From the NCBI GenBank assembly GCA_016763235.1, contig JAESUE010000098.1, positions 1 to 6,066 on the forward strand: a stretch of DNA of 6,066 nt. The letters run 5' to 3'. The notes beneath the pieces are model-generated. The model was not told where the DNA came from, made no database searches, and was given only the letters and a program-made list of their open reading frames with translations. Source of the DNA: Pseudomonadales bacterium (GTDB taxonomy: Bacteria > Pseudomonadota > Gammaproteobacteria > Pseudomonadales > UBA3067). Every line of letters begins with the position of its first letter. The first letter of the stretch is position 1. A program made the translations under genes and the position numbers. Positions 5,469 to 6,066 of the stretch are shown here, one piece after another.

Positions 5469-6066
5469 ATGTCTTCTGAATTTGAACTTACTATTGAATC
5501 ACGCGCAGACCAGGGAAAGAGTGCGAGCCGCCGCCTGCGTCGCTTAGAGAATAAGATCCCAGCCATTATTTATGGCGGTGACAAAGATCCCGTAACAGTT
5601 AGCATTATCACTAAGGATTTTGAGAAAAGCTTAGAAAATGAAGCTTTTTATAGCCATATTTTGACCCTTAACCTTGATGGTCAGTCTCAACAGGCAGTTC
5701 TAAAAGATTTACAGCGTCACCCAGCAAAGGGTTACCCCTTGCATGCTGACTTCTTGCGCGTAGATGCGGCACACAAAATCCACATGAACGTGCCACTTCA
5801 CTTCCTGAACGAAGAAACTTGTGAGGGTGTTAAAGCTGAAGGTGGCATTATCTCTCACCAGATGAATGAAGTAGAGATACTTTGCTTGCCTAAAGACCTT
5901 CCTGAGTACCTAGAAGTGGACATGATCAACGTTAAGCTTGGTGAAACACTTCACCTGTCTGATCTTAATATTCCAGCAGGAACTGAGATTGTTGCCCTAA
6001 GCCATGGCGAAGACCACGACCAACCGATATGTAACGTGCATATCGCTAAAGGCCCTAAAGAGCCTA
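5469..6066 (+). CDS. rplY: Large ribosomal subunit protein L25, long Ctc/TL5 form, 3' end beyond window
   Basis: L25 binds 5S rRNA in the large ribosomal subunit. The visible 199 codons start MSSEFELTIESRADQGKSAS. The N-terminal 5S-binding domain covers roughly 1-95, with the family signature GKSASRRLRR (16-25), IPAIIYGG (30-37) and LQRHPAKGYPLHADFLRV (81-98). A second beta-rich domain follows from about 100 to 193, with HMNVPLHFLNEE, EGVKAEGGIISH and LHLSDLNIPAGTE. This makes it the two-domain Ctc/TL5 type rather than the short, single-domain L25 of about 94 residues in E. coli. Such proteins usually run a little past 200 residues with an acidic or Ala/Glu-rich tail, so only the tail is probably missing. 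The ATG has AAGGA at good spacing. In relatives pth usually comes next; it would lie outside this window. Confidence 0.96.
   Translation, partial: MSSEFELTIESRADQGKSASRRLRRLENKIPAIIYGGDKDPVTVSIITKDFEKSLENEAFYSHILTLNLDGQSQQAVLKDLQRHPAKGYPLHADFLRVDAAHKIHMNVPLHFLNEETCEGVKAEGGIISHQMNEVEILCLPKDLPEYLEVDMINVKLGETLHLSDLNIPAGTEIVALSHGEDHDQPICNVHIAKGPKEP

Noticed and set aside
1..6066. Mobile element, CRISPR, defence or toxin-antitoxin system
   Set aside because: Every long coding region is a housekeeping gene in a conserved order; no transposase, direct-repeat array, integrase or attachment-site duplication is visible, and the single tRNA shows no repeated 3' end nearby.

Overview
The window carries a conserved gammaproteobacterial chromosomal block: hemA on the minus strand, then, divergently on the plus strand, a TPR lipoprotein gene, lolB, ispE, tRNA-Gln, prs and rplY. 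The order, including the TPR gene between hemA and lolB and the tRNA-Gln in front of prs, matches what I recall from Pseudomonas and related marine Gammaproteobacteria; in Enterobacteria hemA and lolB are also divergent but the TPR gene is absent. Base composition is moderate (just under half G+C by eye). With full-length LolB and two lipobox signal peptides, this points to a Gram-negative, probably aquatic, gammaproteobacterium. I cannot name the genus.

Layout. Bases 1-518 hold the N-terminal part of hemA (minus strand, cut by the window edge), with an apparent one-base frameshift near base 25. Bases 519-863 are a divergent intergenic region with one weak promoter candidate in each direction and a small hairpin. 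Bases 864-4145 form a tightly coupled set: TPR lipoprotein, lolB (1 nt gap) and ispE (4 nt ATGA overlap). tRNA-Gln(TTG), with an encoded CCA, lies at 4220-4294. prs begins 39 nt later, so the tRNA probably sits in the prs leader transcript. After prs there is a hairpin plus T-tract terminator (5334-5375) and a structured rplY leader. rplY starts at 5469 and runs off the right edge.

How the genes fit together. The products are housekeeping functions: tetrapyrrole synthesis (HemA), outer-membrane lipoprotein insertion (LolB, possibly with the TPR lipoprotein), isoprenoid precursor synthesis (IspE), PRPP supply (Prs), and translation (tRNA-Gln, L25). I see no mobile element, CRISPR array, toxin-antitoxin pair or defence system. 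I do not find an undescribed system. The items most worth a second look are the hemA frameshift, the rplY leader, in which one 5-base segment can pair with either of two AAGGA copies, and the tRNA-Gln/prs transcript arrangement.
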